Below are positions 16,708 through 25,460 of a stretch of DNA of 64,000 nt, one piece after another. Below the pieces are notes generated by a model. The model was given only the letters and a program-made list of their open reading frames with translations, did no database searches and had not been told where the DNA came from. The translations under genes were made by a program, and so were the position numbers. This DNA comes from Mangrovibacterium lignilyticum (lineage in GTDB: Bacteria; Bacteroidota; Bacteroidia; Bacteroidales; Prolixibacteraceae): positions 682,001-746,000 of the forward strand of contig NZ_WKLH01000002.1 in the NCBI RefSeq assembly GCF_010882175.1, given 5' to 3'. Position 1 is the first letter of the stretch; every line of letters starts with the position of its first letter.

Positions 16708-18111
16708 CTATTTTACGCTATCCAAGACCAAAACGTAATCATGACCATCTCCGGCGTCGCCGGGAGGATCAAAGGCCTGCACACCTGTATTGTCAAAAAC
16801 TCCGATTTCTGCGTATTGCCCGTTTCTTGGATTAAACCAACTGGCCTTCACCTTTTCGCCTTCAATTTTGCCCATGTTGACCGGAATATTGCGCCCGTTG
16901 TAAGTATATACGAAAGCATAATCAGAGCCACGAGTAGCAATCAGAAAATCGTACTTTTCGCCATTCTCGCCGGCAATCAGACTTTGATCCGGTACACGCT
17001 CAAAATACGGACGCGACAACATCAATTCTTTGACATATTTCATTTGGGTTGCTCCCGGATCATTGATCGCGGCATCCCAATATTTCTTAGCTCCGTAAGC
17101 AGCTCCTTTATCCGAAGGTTGGTAAAATTGCATTACTGCACTGCTGCCGTAAGTGTAGCCAAAGGCTCCGGCAAATACCGACCAATAGGCATAACGACGA
17201 ACATCCGCATCGTTCCAGAAAGGTTGCAGCGTATCGTGTAAACCTTGCGGAATTCCTTCGTAGGAAGGTTCTCCGTCAATTGTAGGACGAACGGGAGTCA
17301 AGTCCCAGTCTTCGGTAATGTAACGCCAGTTGTCCTGTCCGTAAGCACGCTCGGTATCATCCTGATCATATCGACGGTGTCCGGATTGAATCATGTTGAA
17401 ATCCATCCAGGAGGCATCCAAAAACCAGTCGTTCGATTGCATGCGGCCACGAGGGTGAAACGTAATCAGGTGGTTCGAATCATTGTCCCGTAAGGCATTC
17501 CCTAAAATATTCCAGGTTGCGATAGAGTCGCTTCCCATGGTATCACCACCATTTAGCCAAATAATATTTTTGCGGTCTTTGTAGCGCTCAGCAAGCCATT
17601 TCCCGTAAACAGCGGCCTCATCGCGCGATACTCCTCCGTCTTTCACGTTGTTTCCCCAAACCGGAACCAAGGCCATGTAAAGCCCTTTTTGTGCTGCCAA
17701 ATCGATGGCATAGTCCATATTGTCCCAGTAATCGTATTGTATTGAATCGTTGAAATCATTTCCGGCTGTCACCTTGGGCATTGCCACATTGTGATCAACC
17801 AAAGCAGAATCGCCATAAACGTTAACCGCGCCTAAACCATGCAAAACCATGACCTGAATAACATTAAAGCCCTGTTCTTTGCGGGTTTCAAGGTATTTCC
17901 CGGTTTCTTCCCGATTCAATTTCGTAAAAAGTAACCAGCCTGTATCTCCCAACCAGAAAAACGGTTTTCCATCCTCTGTTTCGAAATAGCGATGGTTATC
18001 AGAAACTTTTAATAATTCAAGTTCATTTGATTCTTCCTTTTTCACCTGCTGTCCGCATGAGGCCAGCAGCAAAAGGGACAATCCCACAAAAATTAGATTT
18101 TTCATGTTCAT
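16708..18111 (-). CDS. GH140-like apiosidase (DUF4038) lipoprotein
   Basis: A 467-residue lipoprotein (LLASCG, Cys19). Residues about 35-370 form the DUF4038 TIM-barrel (KPFFWLGDTGWLLFTKLNREE, GFNVIQVMVL, KNIIWLNGGD, RPTIDGEPSYEGIP). Asp190 (NGGD) and Glu281 (DGEPSYE) are the likely catalytic pair. A C-terminal beta-sandwich (about 375-467, the collagenase-type putative binding domain PF12904) completes the architecture. The characterised member, BT1012 of B. thetaiotaomicron, releases apiosyl side chains of rhamnogalacturonan-II from galacturonan. This is the strongest single pointer to RG-II or apiogalacturonan as the locus substrate. It sits next to a GH43 and an SSS symporter in the operon that starts at 24054. 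Confidence 0.82.
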   Translation of the reverse strand: MNMKNLIFVGLSLLLLASCGQQVKKEESNELELLKVSDNHRYFETEDGKPFFWLGDTGWLLFTKLNREETGKYLETRKEQGFNVIQVMVLHGLGAVNVYGDSALVDHNVAMPKVTAGNDFNDSIQYDYWDNMDYAIDLAAQKGLYMALVPVWGNNVKDGGVSRDEAAVYGKWLAERYKDRKNIIWLNGGDTMGSDSIATWNILGNALRDNDSNHLITFHPRGRMQSNDWFLDASWMDFNMIQSGHRRYDQDDTERAYGQDNWRYITEDWDLTPVRPTIDGEPSYEGIPQGLHDTLQPFWNDADVRRYAYWSVFAGAFGYTYGSSAVMQFYQPSDKGAAYGAKKYWDAAINDPGATQMKYVKELMLSRPYFERVPDQSLIAGENGEKYDFLIATRGSDYAFVYTYNGRNIPVNMGKIEGEKVKASWFNPRNGQYAEIGVFDNTGVQAFDPPGDAGDGHDYVLVLDSVK

Positions 18112-18125
18112 TCAGTTTTTCAGTT

Positions 18126-19697
18126 TTATGCTTTGTTTAGTTGCTTTTTCATTTGTTTCCAGCCTTTCCATGTTAAGGATAAATCCACTTCATGACTGCT
18201 ATAAAGCAGGCTTCCCAGGTAACCGAAAATTATCAGTACTACATGGCTATACACGCCAATCATGTATTTATGATGGGCATAATTAAAATTCCCCAAATCG
18301 AGGATGATTGATTCTTTCCCGCTTGTTCCTATCGGCGTTGAAGTGAGCAAAGCCCATGCCGTAAAGACAACGCTTGCACCAATTCCCCAGTACAATCCTT
18401 TTTTGTTGGCACGACTACTGAAAATGCCCAACAGGAACATTCCGGCGATACCACCCGAGAAGATCGAATACAGGGTGAAGATGATTCCGAGCACTCCTTC
18501 ACTTCCGGCATTCACATAAAACAGAGCGACAGCAATTGCTCCCAGACCAGCCAGAACGATGAAAATTCGTCCTGCCATCAGTTGTTGTTTGTCGGTGCTT
18601 CTTGGTTTGAATCGTTTGTAATAATCTTCAGTCAGAATCGCAGATAAACAGTTCAAATCCGAGTCCAGACTCGAGATCGCAGCAGCCATCAATGCAGAAA
18701 GAATCAGGCCGACAATTCCAACGGGCAATTTCGTTAGGATAAAATACGGGAAAACGGCATCTGCCTCGATCCCGGCAGGCAAGCTATCGCCTGTAATTTG
18801 GTAATATGAAAACAGTGCTGTACCAATAAACATGAACATTCCCCACACAGGCACACTCAGCAAAACGCCAATCAGTGATGCACGAATCGCATCCTTATCA
18901 GACTTCGCTGTTAAATAGCGTTGGACAATGGTTTGGTCGGTTCCGTATTTCTGAATGGCATAGAATACACCATTCAGAGCCATCACAATAAAGGTGAGAT
19001 TGACGAAGTCCCAGTCGAAAGGTCCAAAACCGATGTGACCGTTCGCCATCGCAACATTCCACACAGCGACAGGGCCACCTTCCGGAGTAAAAAGTAAGAT
19101 CAACATAGCAATTACTCCCCCAACAATCAAGAGAAATCCCTGGATCACATCCAGCCAGATAACTGCTTCGATACCTCCCAGCATGGTCAGTAGAATTACA
19201 GCAGCACCAATAACCCAGATGATGGTACTTGTTTCAATCCCAATCATTTTACTTAAGGCCAGAGAGATCAAAAAGAACACGGTTCCCATTTTTGAGAAGT
19301 GTGTTAAAATGAAACTCAGCGACGTGTAGAAACGAGCAAAAAGGCCGAAACGCTTTTCAAAATACTCGTAGGTACTAAGACGGATCACGTGACGGAACAA
19401 AGGCACCACAACTCCCACAATTGCCACCAGTACGATGGGGACCATCAACCCTTGCACTAAGCGAATCCAGTTGGAAGTAAAACCTTCACCCGGATAAGCT
19501 AAAAAAGTAATACTACTAATCAGCGTAGCTAAAATAGAAATCCCGATTGCCCATGATGGGATCGAGCCGGCTGCCTTAAAGTAGTTGTCTGTATCTTTCT
19601 GTTTTTTCGAAAACCAAAATCCGACTCCCAGCGATACCGCCAGGGTCAGAAACATGATAAAGTAGTCGAGAAAATGTATACTCGGAACAGGATTCAT
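18126..19697 (-). CDS. Sodium:solute symporter (SSS family)
   Basis: A 523-residue inner-membrane symporter. About 13-14 hydrophobic helices are visible, beginning IHFLDYFIMFLTLAVSLGVG. GSIPSWAIGISILATLISS and DQTIVQRYLTAKSDKDA are SSS-family signatures. Relatives carry galactose, myo-inositol or sialic acid with sodium. It lies directly between the enzymes that would release monosaccharides outside (GH140, GH43, propellers) and the four cytoplasmic sugar-acid enzymes upstream (19755-24054). It is therefore the best candidate to import their substrate. SiaT-type members of this family take a ulosonic acid, which would fit Dha; this is inference. Confidence 0.88.
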   Translation of the reverse strand: MNPVPSIHFLDYFIMFLTLAVSLGVGFWFSKKQKDTDNYFKAAGSIPSWAIGISILATLISSITFLAYPGEGFTSNWIRLVQGLMVPIVLVAIVGVVVPLFRHVIRLSTYEYFEKRFGLFARFYTSLSFILTHFSKMGTVFFLISLALSKMIGIETSTIIWVIGAAVILLTMLGGIEAVIWLDVIQGFLLIVGGVIAMLILLFTPEGGPVAVWNVAMANGHIGFGPFDWDFVNLTFIVMALNGVFYAIQKYGTDQTIVQRYLTAKSDKDAIRASLIGVLLSVPVWGMFMFIGTALFSYYQITGDSLPAGIEADAVFPYFILTKLPVGIVGLILSALMAAAISSLDSDLNCLSAILTEDYYKRFKPRSTDKQQLMAGRIFIVLAGLGAIAVALFYVNAGSEGVLGIIFTLYSIFSGGIAGMFLLGIFSSRANKKGLYWGIGASVVFTAWALLTSTPIGTSGKESIILDLGNFNYAHHKYMIGVYSHVVLIIFGYLGSLLYSSHEVDLSLTWKGWKQMKKQLNKA

Positions 19698-19754
19698 TGG
19701 TTTAGATTTGATTTAGTTTGATTGATTCGTTTGATTTAATTCCTTACTGTTGGT

Positions 19755-20909
19755 TTAATTTGTATCCGGTATAATACTCTCGGGCCAATTATAACTTCCT
19801 GGTTTTGTAATGAGGCTTAAACCCGGATAACCGGCAACCTCCATCTGAATTATTCCATAGTCTAACTCCCGTATCGGAGTCAACTGTTTGATGTTTAGAT
19901 TTTGGATGATTTGAGCTGCTGTTGCTCCTCCTTCAATATACAAGGCATTGATCTCAGCCAAATCGAAAACTTCTTTCACTAAAAGGCCAATTTCATTTCG
20001 AACGATTTCAGGCGGAAAATTAATTTCTTCCTGAAAGATCGTTGTAACCACGACTTTGCGGTTTTGCACCAGCCAGCCAGCTATATTCTCCGCTATTTCA
20101 CGGATATGATCTTTCATCTCATCCAAATGTTGAAAATACTCCTCGGACAAGTTGATAAACATGACCCCGGCGAGCTTTAACTTTGTCATAAACTCAACGG
20201 TTTTTGGAAATGTGCTGCCAAAGATAAACAAGGCTTTAGAATCTTCAGCAATTTCCAGACTTCCGTCAACAGGTTTTTCGTCAAATTCCTTCCGAAGAAT
20301 TGCGTCGAAGAACCCCGCACCACCGGCATAAACAGTATCACTATTCATTCGTGACACCCATTGCTCCAAGTCTTCCTCCGACTCCACATCAGCAACCATA
20401 AATCCGGTCGTAACGATATCTTCGCCAAGCCCAACACTTGACACCTGTTCCGGGTAATCACAAAGCAGCTCGCAAACATTGCTCGATTTGGCCGGGAATT
20501 CAGGATCGTTGGCAAATGAGGTTTCAGCAAGCGGCGTCCCCTGAATGTAGTAAATACCTTCTTTTATAATTCGTTCGAAATGTGGATTTGCCGGGACAAC
20601 CAACACATTATCCTTTTTCGAAATATCTTGTTGTGTAATTAATTCTTCGTAAACATTACCGCGCAGTACCGAGTCAATTTTCTTGAAAATGAAGCGAGGC
20701 TTCAAATCCAGCAACTGGCTGGTTATCTTTTCAATTCGGGCCTTGGCATCCACCACCGTCTTTGAACGTGAGTCAGCGACAACAACCAACAGATCGGGAT
20801 TACCTTTTCCAGTCACCTCGGTTTCCAACAACACATTCAGACCGTGTTTTAAGCCTACTCCTCCAATTTCTGCAGCACCGGTAAAATCATCTGCTATAAC
20901 TGCTATCAT
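19755..20909 (-). CDS. dtnK: Four-carbon acid sugar kinase (DUF1537), probable D-threonate kinase
   Basis: A 384-residue cytoplasmic kinase. The N-terminal substrate domain begins IAVIADDFTGAAEIGG (residues 2-17), the hallmark of the family. The C-terminal nucleotide domain contains ALYIEGGATAAQII (about 325-338). Known members phosphorylate D-threonate, D-erythronate or 3-oxotetronates at O4. Here the next gene upstream is a PdxA homologue, with 11 bases between them. That pairing is known for D-threonate/D-erythronate 4-phosphate oxidation to DHAP and CO2, and not for the OtnC decarboxylase route. Threonate rather than erythronate is my inference from the stereochemistry of the proposed parent sugar. 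At 384 residues it is slightly short for the family but has both domains. Confidence 0.8.
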   Translation of the reverse strand: MIAVIADDFTGAAEIGGVGLKHGLNVLLETEVTGKGNPDLLVVVADSRSKTVVDAKARIEKITSQLLDLKPRFIFKKIDSVLRGNVYEELITQQDISKKDNVLVVPANPHFERIIKEGIYYIQGTPLAETSFANDPEFPAKSSNVCELLCDYPEQVSSVGLGEDIVTTGFMVADVESEEDLEQWVSRMNSDTVYAGGAGFFDAILRKEFDEKPVDGSLEIAEDSKALFIFGSTFPKTVEFMTKLKLAGVMFINLSEEYFQHLDEMKDHIREIAENIAGWLVQNRKVVVTTIFQEEINFPPEIVRNEIGLLVKEVFDLAEINALYIEGGATAAQIIQNLNIKQLTPIRELDYGIIQMEVAGYPGLSLITKPGSYNWPESIIPDTN

Positions 20910-20920
20910 ATCATTCCGGA

Positions 20921-21949
20921 TTACTGGTTCTCGTGAAGTTTGATGGCATAATCGATTGCATACACCAATGCATCATGACTCGCAATACCTTTTCCGGCAA
21001 TTTCGAATGCTGTTCCATGGTCAACCGAAGTGCGAATAATTGGCAGTCCAAGCGTGATATTTACTCCTTTCACACTCTTCATGGCTTGTTTTTCCTCATC
21101 CCAGATGAAGCCAACCAATTTGAACGGAATATGCCCCTGGTCATGATACATCGCCACACAACCATCGAAACTGCCTCCATTAGCCAATGAAAATAAAGTA
21201 TCCGGAGGGTACGGGCCTGCTGCATCAATCCCGGCTGCTTTAGCCTTTTCAACTGCTGGTAAAATCTCTTCGGTTTCTTCAGTTCCAAAAAGTCCGCCAT
21301 CGCCGGCATGCGGGTTTAAACCAGCAACGCCAATCCGGGGATTCTGAATGCCAATACGCTTGAGTGCGTCATTCGTTAAACGAATAACATCAAACACCCG
21401 GTCTTTTTTTACGCGGTCGCAAGCCTCACGAAGCGAAACATGCGTGCTGACATGTGTTACTTTAATTTTGTCATCGGCCAACAACATGGTGAATTTTTCG
21501 GTATTGGTAAAGTGTGCATAAATCTCGGTATGCCCCGAGAAGTGGTGCCCTGCTTTATTAATGGCTTCTTTGTGGATTGGCCCGGTAACGGTTCCGTCAA
21601 CCTTACCATCCATTGCCAACTCAATGGCTTTTCGCACAGCTTTAAAAGCTAAGTCACCGGCCTCAGCGCTTACCACGCTGTGTTGTATTTTTTCGAGATC
21701 GGCCGGAATGTGAAAAACATCCATTGTTCCAAATTCGAATTTCGCATCTTCAACTTTAGTTACCGGATTCAACTTCAGATCAACACCCGTCAATTGAATC
21801 GCCTTTTCCATCACTTCTGCATTTCCGATTAAAATAGGACTGCATTTTTCAAAAACAGATTTATCTGCAAAAGCTTTGGCTGCTATTTCAGGGCCAATTC
21901 CGGCAGGATCCCCCATGGTAACAGCAAGTATGATTGAATTATTTTTCAT
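20921..21949 (-). CDS. pdxA2: PdxA2-type tetronate 4-phosphate dehydrogenase
   Basis: A 342-residue NAD-dependent metalloenzyme homologous to 4-hydroxythreonine-4-phosphate dehydrogenase. AVTMGDPAGIGPE (9-21) is the family N-terminus. The metal-binding histidines are His170 (THVSTH), His214 (NPHAGDGG) and His269 (YHDQGH), spaced as in PdxA. In pyridoxal synthesis the product decarboxylates to an aminoketone; in PdxA2 clusters the analogous oxidation of D-threonate 4-phosphate gives DHAP plus CO2. Its neighbour on the downstream side is a DUF1537 kinase that makes such a phosphate, and no other pyridoxal gene is nearby. I therefore assign the catabolic role. It is 4 bases from the upstream aldolase gene. 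Confidence 0.85.
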   Translation of the reverse strand: MKNNSIILAVTMGDPAGIGPEIAAKAFADKSVFEKCSPILIGNAEVMEKAIQLTGVDLKLNPVTKVEDAKFEFGTMDVFHIPADLEKIQHSVVSAEAGDLAFKAVRKAIELAMDGKVDGTVTGPIHKEAINKAGHHFSGHTEIYAHFTNTEKFTMLLADDKIKVTHVSTHVSLREACDRVKKDRVFDVIRLTNDALKRIGIQNPRIGVAGLNPHAGDGGLFGTEETEEILPAVEKAKAAGIDAAGPYPPDTLFSLANGGSFDGCVAMYHDQGHIPFKLVGFIWDEEKQAMKSVKGVNITLGLPIIRTSVDHGTAFEIAGKGIASHDALVYAIDYAIKLHENQ

Positions 21950-21953
21950 CTTT

Positions 21954-22871
21954 TTATAATAAGTTCAGGTTTTTCAAAAAGGCGATTACATCTAAGCGGT
22001 AGGCTGTTTCGGCCGGTTCTTCCATTTGATATATTGGCGGCATCACCTGTGTTCCGCAAAGTTCTTTTACTTTCATAACCACTTTTAAGGCCGCCAAAGA
22101 TTCCCCTAGTGTCCGATCTTTTTGGTAAAGCGCTCCCAACTTGTTTGTTAGTTCCTGCAAGCGGTCCGCCTCATCCCAATTTCCTTTTAGAGCGTTGGCA
22201 TATAAATCAGCATACAATTCAGGTGTAAAGTTTCCGGTGCTTGGCACAATACCGTCCGATCCATTTTTCAAGGCGTAAGAAGATATAGCCGCCCAACCGA
22301 TTAAATGCACAAAATCAGGGCGATCTTTCCAAAGCTTCAATGCCTGGTCCAATCGCTCCACATCGCGTTCCGAATCTTTCAAGCCAACAACATTCGGGTG
22401 ATAGCTTAGCTTATCGACAATATCCAGGGGAATTGAATACCCCGTTGTAGCTGTTATATTGTAGAAAATCAAGGGCACCGGGCACGCATCAGCCAGGCTT
22501 TCGCAATATTTCGCAGCCTGCGCATCGGTGATCGGATAATAAGAGGGGACATTAGCCACAACGACATCAGCCCCCAAATCGGCGAATCGTTTAGCCATAT
22601 CAACCGTTTCAACAATACAGTTTGAAGCAATACCGGCATAAATCACCGCTTTACTTTTAGCGTGCGCCACAGTTGCTTTTACCAACTCCTCTTTTTGAGG
22701 AATCGAAAGAGAACTTGCCTCCCCAGTTGTTCCTCCAATAAAAGGAGCAACATCGTAGCGCAAAAAATTGTCGACAATTCGCCCAACAGCTTCCGTATCA
22801 ACTGTAAAATCATCTTTCAATGGTGAAATCATCGGAACGATGACTCCTTTATAGCGATTATTTTCTTTCAT
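21954..22871 (-). CDS. DapA/NanA-family class I aldolase
   Basis: A 305-residue cytoplasmic Schiff-base aldolase. The fingerprints are complete: GTTGE (47-51), the catalytic Tyr137 (IFYN) and the imine-forming Lys165 (VVGLKDS). Family members cleave or form 2-keto acids through pyruvate: dihydrodipicolinate, N-acetylneuraminate, 2-keto-3-deoxy-gluconate and others. In this operon (reductase upstream, tetronate dehydrogenase and kinase downstream) retro-aldol cleavage of a 3-deoxy-2-ulosonic or ulosaric acid is the sensible reading. I start at 22871 (MKENNRYKGVIVPM), because the 23 extra codons open to 22940 overlap the upstream gene and do not resemble the family. The substrate Dha is inferred. 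Confidence 0.82.
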   Translation of the reverse strand: MKENNRYKGVIVPMISPLKDDFTVDTEAVGRIVDNFLRYDVAPFIGGTTGEASSLSIPQKEELVKATVAHAKSKAVIYAGIASNCIVETVDMAKRFADLGADVVVANVPSYYPITDAQAAKYCESLADACPVPLIFYNITATTGYSIPLDIVDKLSYHPNVVGLKDSERDVERLDQALKLWKDRPDFVHLIGWAAISSYALKNGSDGIVPSTGNFTPELYADLYANALKGNWDEADRLQELTNKLGALYQKDRTLGESLAALKVVMKVKELCGTQVMPPIYQMEEPAETAYRLDVIAFLKNLNLL

Positions 22872-22908
22872 TTCATGTATTTGATCAGGCTTTTCAATTG
22901 CTATGTCC

Positions 22909-24054
22909 TTAAAAAGCTCGTTTATAAATTTCTTTCGCATCCTTTAGTGCGATATCACGCACATTGTTTTTCAACAAGCGTTGAACTTTAATCGCCGATT
23001 TTGCAATATCATTCAATGCTGATTCCGGGATACCAATAGCTGACAACTTAACCGGAACATCCATGGACTCCATCCATTGTTGAATAGCGGCGATCCCTGC
23101 CGAAGCATATTCCTCGTTGGTTGAACACCCTGTAATACCCAAATTTTTAGCCAGCAAAGCAAAGCGCTCGACTGCAGCGGGCATGTTGTATTCCAATACA
23201 TAGGGCAACATCACCGCATTCGATAAACCATGAGCAATCTTATACTTACTTCCGAGCGGGTAAGCCAAGGCATGAACAGCAGCCGTATTTACCGGTCCAA
23301 GACACATTCCGCCGTAAACACTACCAAGCGCCACCGCGGCGCGAGCCTCCAAATCATTACCATGATCGTAAGCCTGTTTAAGATTTTTGAAAATAAGCTG
23401 CATGCCATCCAGCGCAAAGCGATCGACTACAGGATGTGCGAAACGGTTGATGAAAGCTTCCAGACAATGCGTGAAAGCGTCAATCCCGGTAAAAGCAGTC
23501 ACTGCCGGTGGTACGCCAACAGTCAATAGCGGATCAACGTAAGCAGCATCAGGCATCAAAAACGGACTAATAACGCCTTTTTTTTCGTTGTCGGTTGTGT
23601 CAAGAAAAATCGCATTCGGTGACACTTCGCTTCCGGTACCTGCAGTCGTTGGCAAACAAGCCAAGTAGGTTGACCTCCCGTTCAGATTACCAATGCCAAT
23701 GATCTCGGTTGTAGTTTGTGTATTTCTTAGCTGCGCAGCAATGAATTTTGCAGCATCCAGCACACTTCCGCCTCCTATACCAACCACAGCGTCGGCTTCA
23801 AACTGTCTGGCTTCAGCCAGAATCTCTTCAACTTCGGCGAAACTTGGCTCAGCCGCTATTTGCTCATTTACACAAATGATGATACCAGCCTGTTCTATTT
23901 TATCGTAATATGGTTGTAACAACTGGCGGATAACCGGGATGCTCACGACAAACAAACGCTGCTGTCCCGATTTCAAGAAATCTTCGAAAAACTGAGAAAG
24001 ACTACCGTCTCCGATAACCAATTGTGAAGGCGTATTTAATTTGATTAGATCCAT
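22909..24054 (-). CDS. Iron-containing alcohol dehydrogenase
   Basis: A 381-residue group III (Fe-ADH) dehydrogenase. The nucleotide motif VGIGGGSVLDAAK is at 91-103. The metal ligands are Asp192 and His196 (GIDAFTHCLEAF), His261 (AVHALAYPLG) and His275 (KIAHGLSNAVMLP). Such enzymes reduce aldehydes or oxidise alcohols with NAD(P)H. As first gene of the operon, followed by an aldolase, a tetronate-phosphate dehydrogenase and a tetronate kinase, it is well placed to reduce the C4 aldehyde acid made by the aldolase to threonate. Transcription would start from the promoter/operator at 24158-24189. The family is certain; the substrate is inferred. Confidence 0.88.
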   Translation of the reverse strand: MDLIKLNTPSQLVIGDGSLSQFFEDFLKSGQQRLFVVSIPVIRQLLQPYYDKIEQAGIIICVNEQIAAEPSFAEVEEILAEARQFEADAVVGIGGGSVLDAAKFIAAQLRNTQTTTEIIGIGNLNGRSTYLACLPTTAGTGSEVSPNAIFLDTTDNEKKGVISPFLMPDAAYVDPLLTVGVPPAVTAFTGIDAFTHCLEAFINRFAHPVVDRFALDGMQLIFKNLKQAYDHGNDLEARAAVALGSVYGGMCLGPVNTAAVHALAYPLGSKYKIAHGLSNAVMLPYVLEYNMPAAVERFALLAKNLGITGCSTNEEYASAGIAAIQQWMESMDVPVKLSAIGIPESALNDIAKSAIKVQRLLKNNVRDIALKDAKEIYKRAF

Positions 24055-24157
24055 TAATTTATGTTCTTATTGATGACGATTCCGCGGAAGCATAACTGTT
24101 CCGACCTCAGGAAAGAATGCTCTTGATCGAATACTGTGATAGCTTCCAAAGACAGGT

Positions 24158-24189
24158 CGAAGATAATGTAAACGTTTACATTTTCCAAA
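24158..24189 (-). promoter_or_regulatory. Predicted promoter of the sugar-acid/GH140 operon
   Basis: On the minus strand TTTG (24186-24189), a 20-base spacer and TATCTTCG (24158-24165) fit the Bacteroidota TTTG-N19-21-TAnnTTTG promoter with one mismatch in the -7 box. The spacer is almost filled by a perfect LacI-type operator, so repressor binding would block RNA polymerase directly. It drives 24054 and the genes downstream. Confidence 0.6.
24165..24182. promoter_or_regulatory. LacI-family operator, perfect 18-bp palindrome
   Basis: AATGTAAACGTTTACATT is fully self-complementary with a central CG, the classic LacI/GalR operator form. It lies between the -33 and -7 elements of the operon promoter and beside the LacI gene at 24249-25244. 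Related sites occur at 25309-25326, 55898-55915 and 63898-63915. Confidence 0.85.
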
Positions 24190-24196
24190 TTAAACC

Positions 24197-24230
24197 AAAA
24201 AAATAATGTCTTATTTAAAGGACATTATTT
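24197..24230 (-). terminator. Terminator of the LacI gene
   Basis: AAATAATGTC and GACATTATTT form a perfect 10-bp stem with a 10-base loop, followed on the minus strand by T residues. It lies 18 bases past the lacI stop and just upstream of the operon promoter, insulating the two units. The stem is AT-rich, so its strength is uncertain. Confidence 0.6.
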
Positions 24231-24248
24231 CATGTAAACGATTTTCAA

Positions 24249-25244
24249 CTAGCAGGAACTGCGTACTTTCAGTTCGCTGTTTAAAGTCATTTGAATACAG
24301 GGACGTTTGGGGTCTTTAATGCGTTGGATCAGCAATTCTCCGGCCCGCTTGCCAATTTCGTAGGCCGGTTGACGAACAGCAGTAAGCGGTGGATTCAGGG
24401 CGTTTGACCAATTCATATCGTCAAAACCCAAGACAGCAATATCACCGGGGATATCCAGTTTCCGCTCGTTAACCGCTTCCAAAGCTCCTAAAGTAATCAG
24501 GTTGTTACCGGTAAACAATGCATCGGGGCGATTCGCCATATTCAACAGTTTTCCAGTGAATTCAATACCACTGGTATAAGTTGAGTCACCTTGAACAATC
24601 AGGTTTTCATCGATTTCCAGACCATGATCTTTCAAGGCTTTCCGGTAACCATCCAATCGTAATCGGCTGGAAGGGATCGTAGGCAAACCACCGATATGAG
24701 CGATCCGTTTGTATCCTTTTTCAATCATATAGCTGACTGCCTGATAGGCGCCTTCTTCGTTATTCACCCAAACCACATCTACATCCACACCTTTTAACCC
24801 ACGGTCAACACAAACAACAGGCAACCCACTACGCAAAAACTTCTTGATCCGCGGGTCATCCTCATGAGCAGGTGCTGCGATTAATCCGTCAATAGCTTCC
24901 GACTCAAGAATATCGAGGTACACCGCCTCTTTCTTTTCATCCTGGTTGAAGTTACACATGATGATCACATAATTGTTCTGATAGGCTATGTCTTCGATAC
25001 CACGCAATACATCAACATAAAAAGGGTTTTGAATATCGGGAATAAGCACACCAAGCAAATTACCGGCACCACTTTTCGAACGCAGACGTTTGGCTACCCT
25101 GCTTGGTTGGTATTTAAGCTCTTTAATGGCTTTGAGAATTTTCATCCGGGTTTCTTCATTAACACTGTCGCTGTTATTCAATACCCGGGAAACAGTCGCG
25201 ATAGAAACACCCGCCCGTTTGGCGACTTCATTCATACTTGCCAT
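24249..25244 (-). CDS. LacI/GalR-family transcriptional regulator
   Basis: A 331-residue repressor. The N-terminal helix-turn-helix and hinge helix are textbook (MNEVAKRAGVSIATVSRVLN, about 4-23; YQPSRVAKRLRS, about 50-61). A periplasmic-binding-protein-like effector domain follows (LLGVLIPDIQNPFYVDVLRGIED, with HIGG, GFDDMNWS and AVRQPAYEIG motifs). It has operator-like half sites just upstream of its own start (25264-25272), suggesting autoregulation. A perfect operator lies in the promoter of the operon that follows it. Further similar sites lie before the GH78 operon and the ECF sigma gene, so it may be the local master repressor. The effector is unknown; an intermediate of sugar-acid catabolism is the natural guess. 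Confidence 0.92.
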   Translation of the reverse strand: MASMNEVAKRAGVSIATVSRVLNNSDSVNEETRMKILKAIKELKYQPSRVAKRLRSKSGAGNLLGVLIPDIQNPFYVDVLRGIEDIAYQNNYVIIMCNFNQDEKKEAVYLDILESEAIDGLIAAPAHEDDPRIKKFLRSGLPVVCVDRGLKGVDVDVVWVNNEEGAYQAVSYMIEKGYKRIAHIGGLPTIPSSRLRLDGYRKALKDHGLEIDENLIVQGDSTYTSGIEFTGKLLNMANRPDALFTGNNLITLGALEAVNERKLDIPGDIAVLGFDDMNWSNALNPPLTAVRQPAYEIGKRAGELLIQRIKDPKRPCIQMTLNSELKVRSSC

Positions 25245-25263
25245 AAAATGGATACAATTTGAG

Positions 25264-25326
25264 GTTTACATTTATACTGATTTCCCTAAAGTAGAAAAAA
25301 TCACGGCAAATGTAAACGATTTCATT
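25264..25326. promoter_or_regulatory. LacI-type operator sites in the lacI/GH105 divergent region
   Basis: AATGTAAACGATTTCATT (25309-25326) keeps the full left half of the palindrome at 24165, and GTTTACATT (25264-25272) is an isolated right half. They lie between the divergent lacI and GH105 genes. I could not place a convincing -7/-33 pair for either gene here. Confidence 0.55.
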
Positions 25327-25460
25327 CAGATAATTGTATTTTTCACACAATTTTCCGGAAACAGCCCAATCGTTTTAACTGAAGATTCTTTTTTTCGTTT
25401 GGGGGACCTGCTCAAGCAAGATTTTCCGAAGAGATATTATTCAATAAAAACTAAACAAAC

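Noticed and set aside
20921-21949. PdxA of vitamin B6 synthesis
   Set aside because: It is embedded with a DUF1537 kinase, aldolase and Fe-ADH and no pdx genes, so the PdxA2 role fits better.
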